This document shows positions 48,995 to 63,013 of a DNA stretch of 64,000 nt, piece after piece. The position numbers and the translations under genes are program-made. This stretch comes from Moniliophthora roreri (Eukaryota > Basidiomycota > Agaricomycetes > Agaricales > Marasmiaceae). The notes under the pieces were generated by a model. That model worked only from the letters and a program-made list of their open reading frames with translations, was not told the DNA's origin and made no database searches. The DNA lies in assembly GCA_001466705.2 (NCBI GenBank), contig LATX02000225.1:62001-126000 (forward strand), read 5' to 3'. Numbering within the stretch: the stretch's first letter is position 1; each line of letters begins with the position of its first letter.

Positions 48995-49238
48995 GCTTGT
49001 TGACGTTGATTGTATTTATTCACTTTCCGCTAGCCTGGGCATTCAAGTTACACCTAACTTATTCCTCTCATTTTGATGACCACAGAAGCTATCTATCATG
49101 ATACATAACGCCCTACTGTCCTACTGTCCTACCGCCTAAATCTACATAGTGGATGGACAGATGCATATTGCCTACATTACTGTTGTACAAATTATGAAAA
49201 AAAAACTTAAAAAAGTAGTTGTTATACGTGTACGTATC

Positions 49239-52632
<3,394 letters not shown>

Positions 52633-52792
52633 CAAGAGACTGTAGAGATACGCGTGGAACGCGCGTACAGATGGGAGTACAGGGGAAAAGACGACAAGAT
52701 TTTCATTTTGCTACACCGTCACGCGCCTCTGACGAGATGTGACATGAACGTGGCGTGACGTGATTTGTCATCTTCGCTTGTTCTCTCCTACA
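52633..52792. promoter_or_regulatory. Shared promoter with MCB-like boxes
   Basis: 160 bp separate the divergent starts of the helicase and the small membrane-protein gene. It contains ACGCGT (52650-52655), the core of the MluI cell-cycle box bound by MBF in fungi, plus ACGCGC at 52658 and CACGCGCC near 52717. A TGACGTGA word lies near 52756. G1/S control is inferred from the motif. Confidence 0.45.
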
Positions 52793-53158
52793 ATGAATTC
52801 GACGGAACACAGTAAATACAAGCAAGCCAATATCAGGAAGCAGATGGTTCGTTCTATGCATGTACTAAATCCTGCTCTACTCCCGCCGCCTTCAACCATA
52901 ATGTCCTAACTTCGCCCTTGTTCCGATGCAGGTCAGAGGTTTCACTGGTGCTTTAATAGTGGCAGGAATATCGCTATACGTAGCCAAAAGGATTATTGAT
53001 AATAGGCGGAAGGCAGAGCTGGAGATATACCGGTCCAGTGAGTCACGCTGAATCCTTTCTCCAATGTCTGGTATTGACCTTGCACGTACTATTTAGTTCA
53101 ACGATCGGAAGGCCAAAAGGCGAAAGAGGCTTCTAACAGTTCGACGTCAATACCATGA
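52793..53158 (+). CDS. Small single-pass membrane protein, 73 aa
   Basis: Exons are 52793-52846, 52932-53037 and 53097-53158; a later donor at 52862 would add five residues. The start is MNSTEHSKYKQANIRKQM. A membrane helix follows, VRGFTGALIVAGISLYVAKR, then a charged tail IIDNRRKAELEIYRS. The basic N-terminus and short helix look like small mitochondrial inner-membrane proteins, but I cannot name the family. It shares a promoter with the RecQ1-like gene. Confidence 0.65.
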
Positions 53159-54329
53159 ACCTTGGACGCGCGGCATTTATGATTCTAAAAGCCTGGGAGC
53201 CATGGTTCACGCCGGCAGCCTGCACGAATGTACGATCCACGTTTATTACCTTTCTTTGCCGGTCTAACGCCTCCAACAAGGACGCAAAACGTCGGGACAT
53301 CCAGAAGCTCTCATTACTGGCACCGAAATGAAAAGGTTGCTGGGAGCCACATGACCGTTCTACCAGACATTAACCTTATCGATTTTCTCATGGATTTGCA
53401 TGTACATCACTTCCGCGTAATTTATCGAACATTTTCTATCTAACATGTCCGAGCGCCTCGACCCAACCTCGACCGCTTAAAATTAGTCACCGGGCATGAA
53501 GCATCGACATCGCGATGACAACTAGACCACAAAGTCATTGGGAATCTATCTCTCTCCTCTCAGATTTGGAGGTCCGGATGAATGCACTAGTTCAGTAGGA
53601 CAGGACATCCGAGTACGAGGTCGAATGAGAGCGCAGAGAAGCGGTGTGCAGTCCGGCAAGGTGCGAGCAATAATTCGCTTCACCACTTTCGTATCCAACT
53701 GATATCGTCAATCTACGCACGCTGTTCCAGCATCCTCTTAATTAGCTTTTTACCACGAATAATGACTGCGCGTGTTCCTCGTTCGCAAATGTGCTTGCGC
53801 GGGGAAGTGTCCTGGACAATGATGTAGTTCACATACAATACTACATTTTTCGATCTAACGCTTGGAAAGACAGGACTCGTACTGGCCAACGCCTACATCC
53901 GACAAGTGAATAGTCAGCGCATTTTATGGTTCCTGGAAATGGATATCTTTCCTGTTCATTGGAAACCCGATGGGCCCTCGCTGGTGGTGTATCAGTACAG
54001 GACTCGTCACAACGCCAAGTAGGTGCGCTCAAAGCTCAGATTCGAAACTGCAGTCATTTCTATCATATTTCGAACTGGGGCTGACAACTTCAAGGCGAGT
54101 TTGCCCCGTCTACTTGACAATGTATATACTCACATCTTTCTCTCCGCAGTAGGTGGAGCGCTGTCACCAAGGACCCCATATTATTGCCGTTTAAATGTCA
54201 GGTGCTTCGTATCCCCCGGCTCAGAAGTGAGACACTGTCTCTTTTTGAGACAGTTTGGCTACTCTCGGCGCACCTTTCACATGAATCCCACTCCCTATAA
54301 AAAATCTCTCCTCAAGCAGCATCTATCAA
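53159..54329. other. Intergenic region
   Basis: No frame or motif I can assign. It lies between the small membrane-protein gene and the decayed duplicate of the surface protein. Confidence 0.4.
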
Positions 54330-55640
54330 TCACTTCCCCGTACGCGACACCACTCTAGACAAAGGATGGAATGCCACATACAGTCATGGAATTACCGATA
54401 CCTCTTTCGGGCCTATAAGAGTCGGGGCGAACTTTCATAGGACGTCTATCTCTGGAGCAACCATGCAACTCAGTTGGGTTGGCACCACGTTAAATCTTTA
54501 TAGAACCGCGGCGTCAGGGTCGTACATAATTTTCATCGACAACGCAGGGCTCTCAGAAACAACGCAGCAAGGTGAGCTACTCGGGAGTGTGACGGGTCTA
54601 GCATACGGTGGTCATACTGCTACATTAATGGCTCTCGGGGGGAAATGAAGTAGCTTTCCAGTACGCTGTGGCAACCATCGGAGTTGGGTAACAAGGGTAG
54701 GTGTGGCTGATTATTATGTTCAAGCTCCTCGCCTCAGGCCCAGAGCGGGTCCGATCTGGCAGTCATTGAAGACGGCGATAACGCCAGAACAAACAAAATG
54801 GAGGGCTTCACAGGACAAGGTCAATTCCATTCCACGTTACTTGCTTCGAAAGGCTCACGTTTTCGTAGTACTTTCTGCATGTAGGAGCGTAGAGGCAGTT
54901 TCAGATAATCACATCCTGCGGAGGAGCCAGTCTTGTTTTCAAGATAAAAAATGCTTCAGCGCTCTTTTTATGGGGAGCAGTCAACAACGATCACCACTGG
55001 AAAAAAGCTATTTTGAAGCCAGGGCCGAACGACAATCCCTCTAAAATGACGCGGTACTAATGCTCTGCTTTGGACTTTGCCAAATCTTGTACTGGGAAAG
55101 CGCTTGGATCGTGGCCAGTAATGCGAAGTTGAGATTGTGAATGAGGGAAATTCTGGTTGAAATTCGATGACGATGAACTCCCTTACTCTCCAGGTTATTG
55201 GCAGGTCAGTGACTGAAGTCTATATGCTCAACGTATGACGCTCACTTGTAGATACCATGCTGTGATCCAAGACCTTCGGGCGTGACTGACCTGGCGCCTT
55301 CCAGTCCATCGATCTCCTTGAATCCAGCGCCTTCTTCGCGAGGTCTTGGAGCAGGTCCCAAGCAGGTCCCACCGCTGGCAAGCAACCCCTATCCAAATCC
55401 TATAATAAATGGGGGTTTATTCTACCTTTTACAGGTCGATGCCGCGTTGGCTGCGATCGTTATATCTCCAGTAGCATGTTTGATATGCCGTTGTAGAAGG
55501 TGAGCTAGCTCCCAGGCCCAGATATTTTGACGTTCGATATCTTCAAGACTCATTTACACCAACAGGCGGGCAGAGAGGTGAAAAAGAGATCATATATTCA
55601 ACCGTTCCAGACGAGCGAGTTCGACTGTAAGATATACTTG
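54330..55640 (+). pseudogene. Decayed duplicate of the jelly-roll/TM surface protein
   Basis: It matches the intact gene at 56284-57961 segment by segment: KGWNATYSHGITDTSFGP-like text near 54345, RTSISGATMQLSWVGTTLNL near 54450, LLGSVTGLAYGGHTATLMAL near 54575, and the Gly-rich pre-membrane segment with LQVDAALAAIVISPVACLIC near 55430. Frames change several times (a run of six G near 54636 is one site) and there is no start. It is an old tandem duplicate, no longer coding. Confidence 0.75.
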
Positions 55641-56283
55641 CTACTCAATAGACCGGCTTTTCGACTCTTTGAGCACTGATCCTTTTAGACGTTCTTGTTT
55701 CTTCAAGGGAGATCTACGTGGGTGTAGTGTCTGTTCAACCGCCTGAGTACGACGCAATAGTTGCTTCTACGCCAGTCTTTCGGGTGTCTGGGGACTTGAA
55801 GACTTCCAGTGAGCGCTGAGCTGTATAGTAGTGCCGACGGAACAGGTGTTTGGCCTTGTGTACGATGAGGGTTCCGACGATTGAATTATCACATTCAAAC
55901 GACCTTGCGTTTTTCCCCAACGCTTCGATATATTGATATGGTTCTAAGGGGCCATCTGTGATAAAGATCTGAAGCGCCTAATCTACCTATGAACTAACAA
56001 CCTAGTTTGAAGGCAAGTTATTTGTTTCCAACTTTGTGTTCCGCATTCTCACACACGCATGTCTCTTTTGCTCTCTGCAAAGTCTTGCAAGGCACCGCCT
56101 CCAATTTTTCAGCGACTTCTCTGCCAAAACTGGGGTTAACAAGTTAACAATCGAGTATCAAACCCTGCGAACCTGATTCATATCACCAAGGTGACCCTGC
56201 ACACAAAAAGCCGATATCACCCCTACGCGCTTGTAACTGCATTCTCCCCTCCAGCTTGCTCAGCTCTTCGCTGAAGCCCTCGC

Positions 56284-57961
56284 ATGGATCCCCTTCCTTA
56301 TAATGTCACCATATCTTCTCAGACAGCATCCGTCCTTTACTCCCCGGATCGCGATACCACCCCAGATAGAGGCTGGAACATTACCTACAGCCATGGTGCC
56401 ACGTCTACTCCTTACGGCCCTACAGGTGTTGGCGCCGACTACCACCGAACATCTGTCTCTGGAGCGACAATGCAACTGAGTTGGGTGGGCACTGCACTAT
56501 ATCTTTACGGAAACGCGGCGCCTGGCTCATACAAGATTGCTGTAGACAACATAGAGCTTTCCGAATTAGCGGCAGATCTTCAAGTCGGACTATTAGGGAG
56601 TAAGACAGGACTGTCGTACGGAAGCCATACAGCTACGTTGACGGTAGTCGGAGGAAGCGAAGTAGCATTTCAGTATGCTGAGGTGACGATTGGAGTGGGA
56701 TATCAAGGGTGTGTCGGGACTTTGTCAGTTATCTTTATTACTAACGTTCAAGCTCTGTTGTAGGTCTTCGTTTCCGATTCAGAATCAGTCCGTTCCACTA
56801 GTAATTGCAGATGGAAACAGTGCGAAGCCAAATGAACAATTCTTCTCGTTCAACAAGGCAGCAGGTGGCTCCAGTCAGGATTGCAGTTGGTATGTGGAAG
56901 GTTTCACGGGACAAAGTGAGGTCTGAGTTATTGTAGAACAGGAATTACTGAATAACTCCTATTTCTGCAGCATTTCCAGCTAATGGAAGTCCGGAATCAG
57001 TTCCCCGTCAGATGGTTGCATCTTGCGGGGGTGACAGCCTTGTGTTCAAGATCAAGGGAACCTCAGCTTTTTTTATATGGGGGGTTGTCTACAACGATCA
57101 TCATTGGAAGACGGCCACTTTAAAGCCAGGGCTGGACGGTGCTCCTTCCAAAACGACACATTACAGGGACTTCTCTTCAACTCTGGATTTTCGCCAAATT
57201 TTGTACTGGGAAAGTGGGTTAGATCGCGATGAGGAATACGAGGTCGAGATAATGAGTGATTATGATTCTGGAAAAAATTTCATGAGTTTCCACACCCTCC
57301 AACTTATTGACGGGTATGTTCTTTGATTCTTCTATTTGAGGCGTAATGCTCACTTCAGGCATTGCTGCAGTGGCTCAAAACCTAATGTCTCTGAACTGAG
57401 CCCGTCTGGCTCACCTCCCTCTTCGCAGTCCTCGACTGGTCTCGGAGCGGGTCCTATTGCTGGTATTGCAGTAAGTAAATTCCCTTGGCGTCATTTTGCT
57501 CCATTATGAATGTTGCCCTCGACAGATTGGCGTCGTATCAGCTATCGTGCTAGTACTTTTAGCATCATATTTATTATGGCGCAGAAGGTAAGCTCTATTG
57601 CTTTTGTTCGCAGTCAATGATGTCGTGACCCATAGGCCTCATAGCAGACCGATTAGGCGTAAAGCTGTGGAGTTGGACCAAGAGACGAGTAATGTACCAG
57701 AGCCCTTCACAGGTAAGCTCAATTGTTAATTGTACAATTCATGTGAAGCTAAGTTAGTATTTAGATTCTCCTGCTTCTTTTTCACCCCGCGAAATCGATG
57801 CGGGACCCGTGATACCGACGGCTTTACCTCCAGAATACAATCCCTCGTGGTCTGATTCAGTAGAATCCGTTCAGTCTCCTAGCCAGCGGAGTCTTCCAAT
57901 CCCTCCAGGAAGCACGAAGCAAGAATTATTTAGGTTGTCATGGAATCGCCGCCGACAATAA
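56284..57961 (+). CDS. Jelly-roll/TM surface protein, 455 aa
   Basis: Exons are 56284-56708, 56764-56915, 56971-57313, 57359-57470, 57526-57587, 57636-57712 and 57765-57961; all phases agree. Two beta-rich ectodomain-like regions contain RTSVSGATMQLSWVGTALYL, GSYKIAVDNIELSEL and SLVFKIKGTSAFFIWGVVYN. A Ser/Pro linker and a Gly-rich helix, GAGPIAGIAIGVVSAIVLVL, then RR, give a single-pass membrane anchor. The cytosolic tail is Pro/Ser-rich (ALPPEYNPSWSDSVESVQSP). Such proteins are common and uncharacterised in agaricomycetes. No cleavable signal peptide is visible at the ATG used, so an upstream exon may be missing. Confidence 0.75.
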
Positions 57962-58026
57962 TCATGGTTGATAGTATACCATTTCTACATTCGTTACTTA
58001 TTCTGCCTCATGTCGAATCAACTCCT

Positions 58027-58257
58027 TCACGCTCCCTTTCCGTCCTTCTTTAAGTCTTTTACCGACTGTCGTTTCTTGCTGTATGTAACCTTTAATAATC
58101 GCTCCCAATTCAAATACCAATCATGATTCATCACCTTGCTTGTAAAAGGTCGATAGTTCAGCCGACGGAACTCATAACGATCGTACGTAAGGCCAAATAC
58201 TTTTTCCATCGGCACCACAGTTAAGTACGTCACTTGAAGTCTTTATTCAAACCGTTG
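58027..58257 (-). CDS. 3' exon of a truncated or unknown gene
   Basis: A minus-strand frame starts after a CTTCAAG acceptor at about 58232 and reads VVPMEKVFGLTYDRYEFRRL, NYRPFTSKVMNHDWYLNWER, ending at a stop at 58027. The text looks like a real protein end. Upstream, within 100 bp, sequence turns into the repeat/transposon region, so earlier exons seem to be missing or displaced. It converges on the surface-protein gene (65 bp between stops). Family unknown. Confidence 0.4.
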
Positions 58258-58354
58258 AGACACGCGGCATCGCACAAAATGGCAAGTTGGCATGACCTAG
58301 GGACAACGCCCAAGACTCGTGATCACCCCCATATACCTAGGGATCCCCGGTTAT

Positions 58355-58640
58355 GGGGGTTATGGCGAAGGAGGGGGGGTGGTTATGTTACCCATGATTC
58401 GTCGTGACCCTCCGCCAACTCGTTATGAAGTCCGTGATTTGACACGACGAGTAAATGGGGTGCTTGGCGAGTTTGAGGACGTCGTAGCCGGGTCATTGCT
58501 GGTTAATGTAGAGATAGCCAGTTAGTCGTGTTGTATCTAGAAATGGATAGAATAACAAGTTACCTTATGTCCTAGCCAGTAATAGGGGTCTTAACCACCC
58601 CATAACCCCCCTAACTGGTTATGGTGGTTAATGGTGGTTA
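58355..58640. repeat. Inverted G-rich/C-rich repeat pair
   Basis: GGTTATGGGGGTTATGG at about 58350-58367 and CCACCCCATAACCCCCCTAAC plus further GGTTATGGTGGTTAA words at 58598-58642 form an imperfect inverted pair around 240 bp. They mark the start of transposon-type sequence and may be an element end. Confidence 0.4.
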
Positions 58641-59129
58641 AGGCAGCTCTGAGGACCAAAACAAGCAAACATGGGTTTCTGGTGTGATAACCAGTTAGCA
58701 GGAATACAACTAGTAAAAGGCAAGTCTCACCTCAATAACCAGTCAATGCAGGAAATGGAGGATATTTCGAGTAGCAGGTTAGTGTTACTAAAATAGGTAG
58801 AATGGTATTGTTCGTCATTCACGCCATATTAGAATCATCAATAAACATGAATTAATCATTAACTAGTATGCGATACATGTGAGTGATACAAACAACAATA
58901 GAGAAAGCAGTACAGTAATGTGAGCAATGCATTATTCCATGAATGAGGTATGAATCTGATGCAATATAGTGATAACAATGGTTGAGAGTCTGAATGGGAG
59001 CAGATGCAGGAGTGAGTCAATGAGAGAAAATGCAGCAGAGAGTGAGGACAGCAAGGGGAGCAAGTACAAGTGTGAGTTACAAGTGTGGTGGGACAGCAAA
59101 GACAGTGAATAATTAAAAAGTAACCTATT

Positions 59130-60590
59130 AGGTTGCCTGGGTGCCATTGGCAGGATCAGATGGTGTCAGGTTGGATGCAGCAGCAGCCTCAGCTTCAGCA
59201 GCCTCAGCAGCAGCCTGAGCCAGAGCCAAAGCCATATCCAAACCTTCATCAGGTTCGTCGCCAATAGAGTTGGCTGGTTGCAAAACTTCCCTGTAAGAAC
59301 ATGTCAAAAATCAGTGAAATGTTCAAAAGTAGTTAGAAAACATATCTGTTCCACCAATCCAGAGTATCTTCTTGCCATTTAGGAGGTCCTGCCTTGAAGA
59401 TGGTGATGATGTTATGATAAAATGCAAAAATATTGAATCCTCTGACAGTGTGGGACCAGGTATTGTGAGTCGTGAGCATAAAGAACGCCTACAAACATGG
59501 TTAGAAACTTGAAACACGTGAATAGATTCAAATACCTGGCAAGCAATGTATGTGATGGACTCAATTGTGACTATGTTGATACCATCTCTAACAGCATTGC
59601 CACCATCTCCACCACTAGCCTCTGATAGCCCCAAGGCAGCCGTTGGTTTGACAAGAATACTTCACCATAACTAGACACCAAATATCATCAGTAAGATACT
59701 CATGAAACATTGCAGTACTTATGCAGACCAGCAAACAACCTCAGAGGAAGCCAGGATAAAACTTTCCAGTCTGATAATTCCTGAAATTGTACAGGAAGCC
59801 AAAGAGGCTTGTAGTCTTGAGTGGTAGTCTCTTGATTTCTTCATGAGTGCTGTCATAACATTAGTAGCATATATAGGGAAACACTAGCCATGTATGTGAG
59901 TCTGACATTGGCATCAACACTTTTGAATTTGTTGATAAAGGAAGCAGTGCAGAGAAGAGGTGCAATTGAGGAGTGTTCAACACCTTGTTGATGTTTCATC
60001 TTTGTATTGAGATATGGGTGAATGTTGTGGTCATCCCAATCAATATCTGGATTGCCTGGGATGAGTCATATCTCTGCCTTTGCTTTGCTAGTATCAGCCT
60101 TTCGAGCAGAGCAATAACTATATTGAATCTATAAGACATGTAGTTAATGTCTTGTTATGATAGAGGACTAGTGATACTTACTATGTGAGTGAGGTATGAA
60201 AAAAATTCAGTTTGCCATTCGCCATCAAGGTATATGCATGTTTCTTTTAAGTGTTGGCATACAAATGGGTGTTTGACCTTCATGGCCTGGTAAATATCCA
60301 GGTAGATTGCCTTGTGTTCCTTGGATCTGACCAAAAGATGTTAATGATATGAATATTAATACACATATAACCACACTTACAACTTGGCAAGGGAGGTATC
60401 TACAATCTGATCTTCGTTGTCATTGATGTTATTATCATGTTGAACGTCTGGAACTGTATCTTCTTTCAAGTCCTCTTGCAGTCCAATTTGCAAAAGCAAG
60501 TTGATATTATTCATATCCAGTCCTTTGTAATGTAGGAGCCATGTACCAGCAACTTGGAAAGCCTCCAGGTATCAATATCTTAAGTATGCA
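59130..60590 (-). pseudogene. DUF6698-like transposon-linked gene, decayed
   Basis: Minus-strand pieces match the agaricomycete DUF6698 layout. A middle block (GINIVTIESITYIACQ near 59580) precedes an F-rich segment with WQEDTLDWWNR near 59345. A tail of QPANSIGDEPDEGLDMALAL and an alanine/glutamate repeat ends at TGA/TAG near 59130. Earlier text around 60000-60150 is consistent with the N-terminal part. Frames and introns could not be fully joined. The family has no known biochemical role and travels with transposons. Confidence 0.45.
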
Positions 60591-60608
60591 TATAGTGAGA
60601 GCTAAAAA

Positions 60609-61016
60609 TTAAGATGAAGGGCAGGATATGTATGATCTATGGGTTCTCTGGGGTTTAGGAATTGTGGGGACCCCTTGCTTTTTTGCATTTGTGTTTGCAG
60701 CAGTCCTCTTCTTTGAAGCCTTGGATTCATGAGACATGATATCAAACTCTTGAGCTGCAAGATCTTTCCATCTTTCAAAATCCTTTCTTGCCTTTCTTTC
60801 CTCTTCAGTTTCAGGGGGATCAGGTGTTGAACTCTGATCAGAAGAAGAGCTCTCATGACCCTGAGAGCTGCTTTGGTGGCTTTGGGTACTATTGTCATGA
60901 TCTCAAGAGTGATCTCGGGATGATGGTTGATGAGAGCAGTTACTGGTACCACAAGGTGGGGGAGATTGGCTATGACTGTAATCAGGAATTGGACTCTCGA
61001 TGTGATGCCCAGGCAT
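60609..61016 (-). pseudogene. Ser/Gln-rich transposon gene with in-frame TGA
   Basis: The frame MPGHHIESPIPDYSHSQSPP continues to PSSRDHS, hits a TGA at about 60905-60903, and goes on in the same frame: DHDNSTQSHQSSSQGHESSS, EEERKARKDFERWKDLAAQE, SKASKKRTAANTNAKKQ, to TAA. CGA to TGA (a single C-to-T change) would explain the stop. The basic-helical end resembles the leader of DUF6698-type proteins and may be its first exon. Confidence 0.5.
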
Positions 61017-61499
61017 GGTGAGGTAATGAGAGAGGATGATGATGAGGAACAAGGGATGAGGATTGGGGAACTGGAAGACTGGATGATGATGATGACAACG
61101 ACAAGGTGTGTTGGAGGGAGATGGTGGTGGTACAAAAGAAGGAGAGAAAGAGTGGAGATTGAATATTGATTGGAATAAGTAAAACACATTGCGGGGGTCT
61201 TCATTCGTGTGACTGAACCATTGAGCATTCAAATGCCAAAAAAAATAAAACTCCAACAACACCAATAAATATAGTTTAAGGTCATTTTGGACCCATTTCA
61301 TGCCAGAATAAAGTGTTTAACAGGATGTATAACATTGAATTAGGGGTATATAATGATAAAATAGTGCATCTACTGGGTATCTATGTACAGTGATCAAGAA
61401 ATACAAGATAGTGCACTGCTACCGATACATAGAGTCTATGTAACAAGAAATACAAGAGATGGTGCTGCTAGTAATACATAGAGTCTGTAGAGTACAATG

Positions 61500-62850
61500 A
61501 AAAGTTCTATTTCTTCTTGTTCATCTGTCTCTTTTTCTCATTTGTGCCATTTCTAACCTGTTCATCAAGCCTTTTCTGCACCTCTTTGCTTGGCATAACC
61601 TGGCAAACCTCACCCTCTGTCACAATGACCTCTTTCTCCTTGTCAACCTCTCCACTGTGAATATCTATAGAGTGGCAAGAGTAGAGTGCTCAAGGTTGCA
61701 TTATTGGATTCCGGGAGACAGACTTGATTTGAATGACAAACTTGCTGAACTCTTCTCCACAAATAACAATGAGAGGTTTTTGGGTCTGTGCCATGATTCC
61801 TAAAGGTTTGATTAGAGTGTCGTTCAGAACCAGATTCCACTGCTTGCTGGTTAAGCAGTACTTTAGACACCTCTTGCCACCTTCCAATGTTGAAACCCTA
61901 AGATGCCTCTGCAATCGTTTCATTGGGGCTCCAACTCAAGGATCTATACCAGTGAGATATACCAGGTATGTTACACCTGTGTCTCTCACTTTCTCAGCCA
62001 AGTCATAGACCCATCAATGTGAAGTATGAGCCACATCTGGCTATACAGGTTTCGATGGCTTGGCGAGGTTCAACATCATAGGAGAATGAAATTCATGACC
62101 AGAGGGCTTGCTTGAGGATTTTTCCTGCCTGAGCTTCTCCAGGATATTCTTGATATCATTCTCTTCCTCATTCTCATTATTGATGTGGGAAGCAGTGTCA
62201 ACCTGTAGCTTTTGATGAAGTATGAGATGATCACTTGACAAGAAATCCAGTGTTTCTGAATCATCATTATTGGAATTTGCATCATCCACCTTAGGATTTG
62301 AAGGCTGTACTTTGTCAAACACATTCTCAAAATTGTTGAATGTATCAGGTGGTAGGGTTGTGGATCAAATGGTGAGGTAGGGGTTTGCTGTTGAATGCTT
62401 GAATGAAGACTCATCTTTCAGTTTCCACCTAGGATGTAGATAGCCAAAACACAGTATATAAGGTCTTGAAGATGGATAAGTGATGTGTAAAGGAAGGTTT
62501 TTGCTAAAGAAAAGTTGATTAATACAAGTCATTGGCATTAGTAAGAAGATACTTACTTGAGGGTGAGAACATCATTGTAGTTCATGGTGAATAGTTGAGT
62601 GGAAGCACTGACAACTATGGAACGAGCAATGATAGAAAGGCCACTATTGTTCATCTGATCAATTAGGACATTGACAACCTGTGCAGTACACTTGTTTGTT
62701 CCTGCCATTGACAAGATATCAAGGTGGAGCCATGAGGTTTGATGGGAGAGTGATGGAACAGCTAATTGGTTCATGCCAGAGGATGATTGAGTGACAAAAA
62801 GGGATTCATGAGGATGGTGTCGAACAAGGAGATTGGCATCTGATATCATC
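61500..62850 (-). pseudogene. Decayed transposon-type frames
   Basis: Separate minus-strand pieces lie in different frames: MKRLQRHLRVSTLEGGKRCL near 61900, an acidic piece with NENEEENDIKNILEKLRQEK near 62150, and LVRHHPHESLFVTQSSSGMN near 62800. No joined gene can be built. The composition and acidic text suit transposon accessory proteins. Confidence 0.3.
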
Positions 62851-63013
62851 TCGATGTTGTACTTTTAGCCTTCATTTTCATTTCACTTTCTTGGAGATTA
62901 TGCTCATTCATTGAGGATGTATGGTACAACAGATGGTTATAGTTCAACTATTGTAAGTGCTCTTTCTTTTGATTCTTGTATTTGATCTCATTCAGGCATC
63001 TTAGAGTGAGGTC

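Noticed and set aside
58319..58525. Short plus-strand frame with GYGGYGEGGG
   Set aside because: The Gly/Tyr run comes from the G-rich repeat; no splice or family support.
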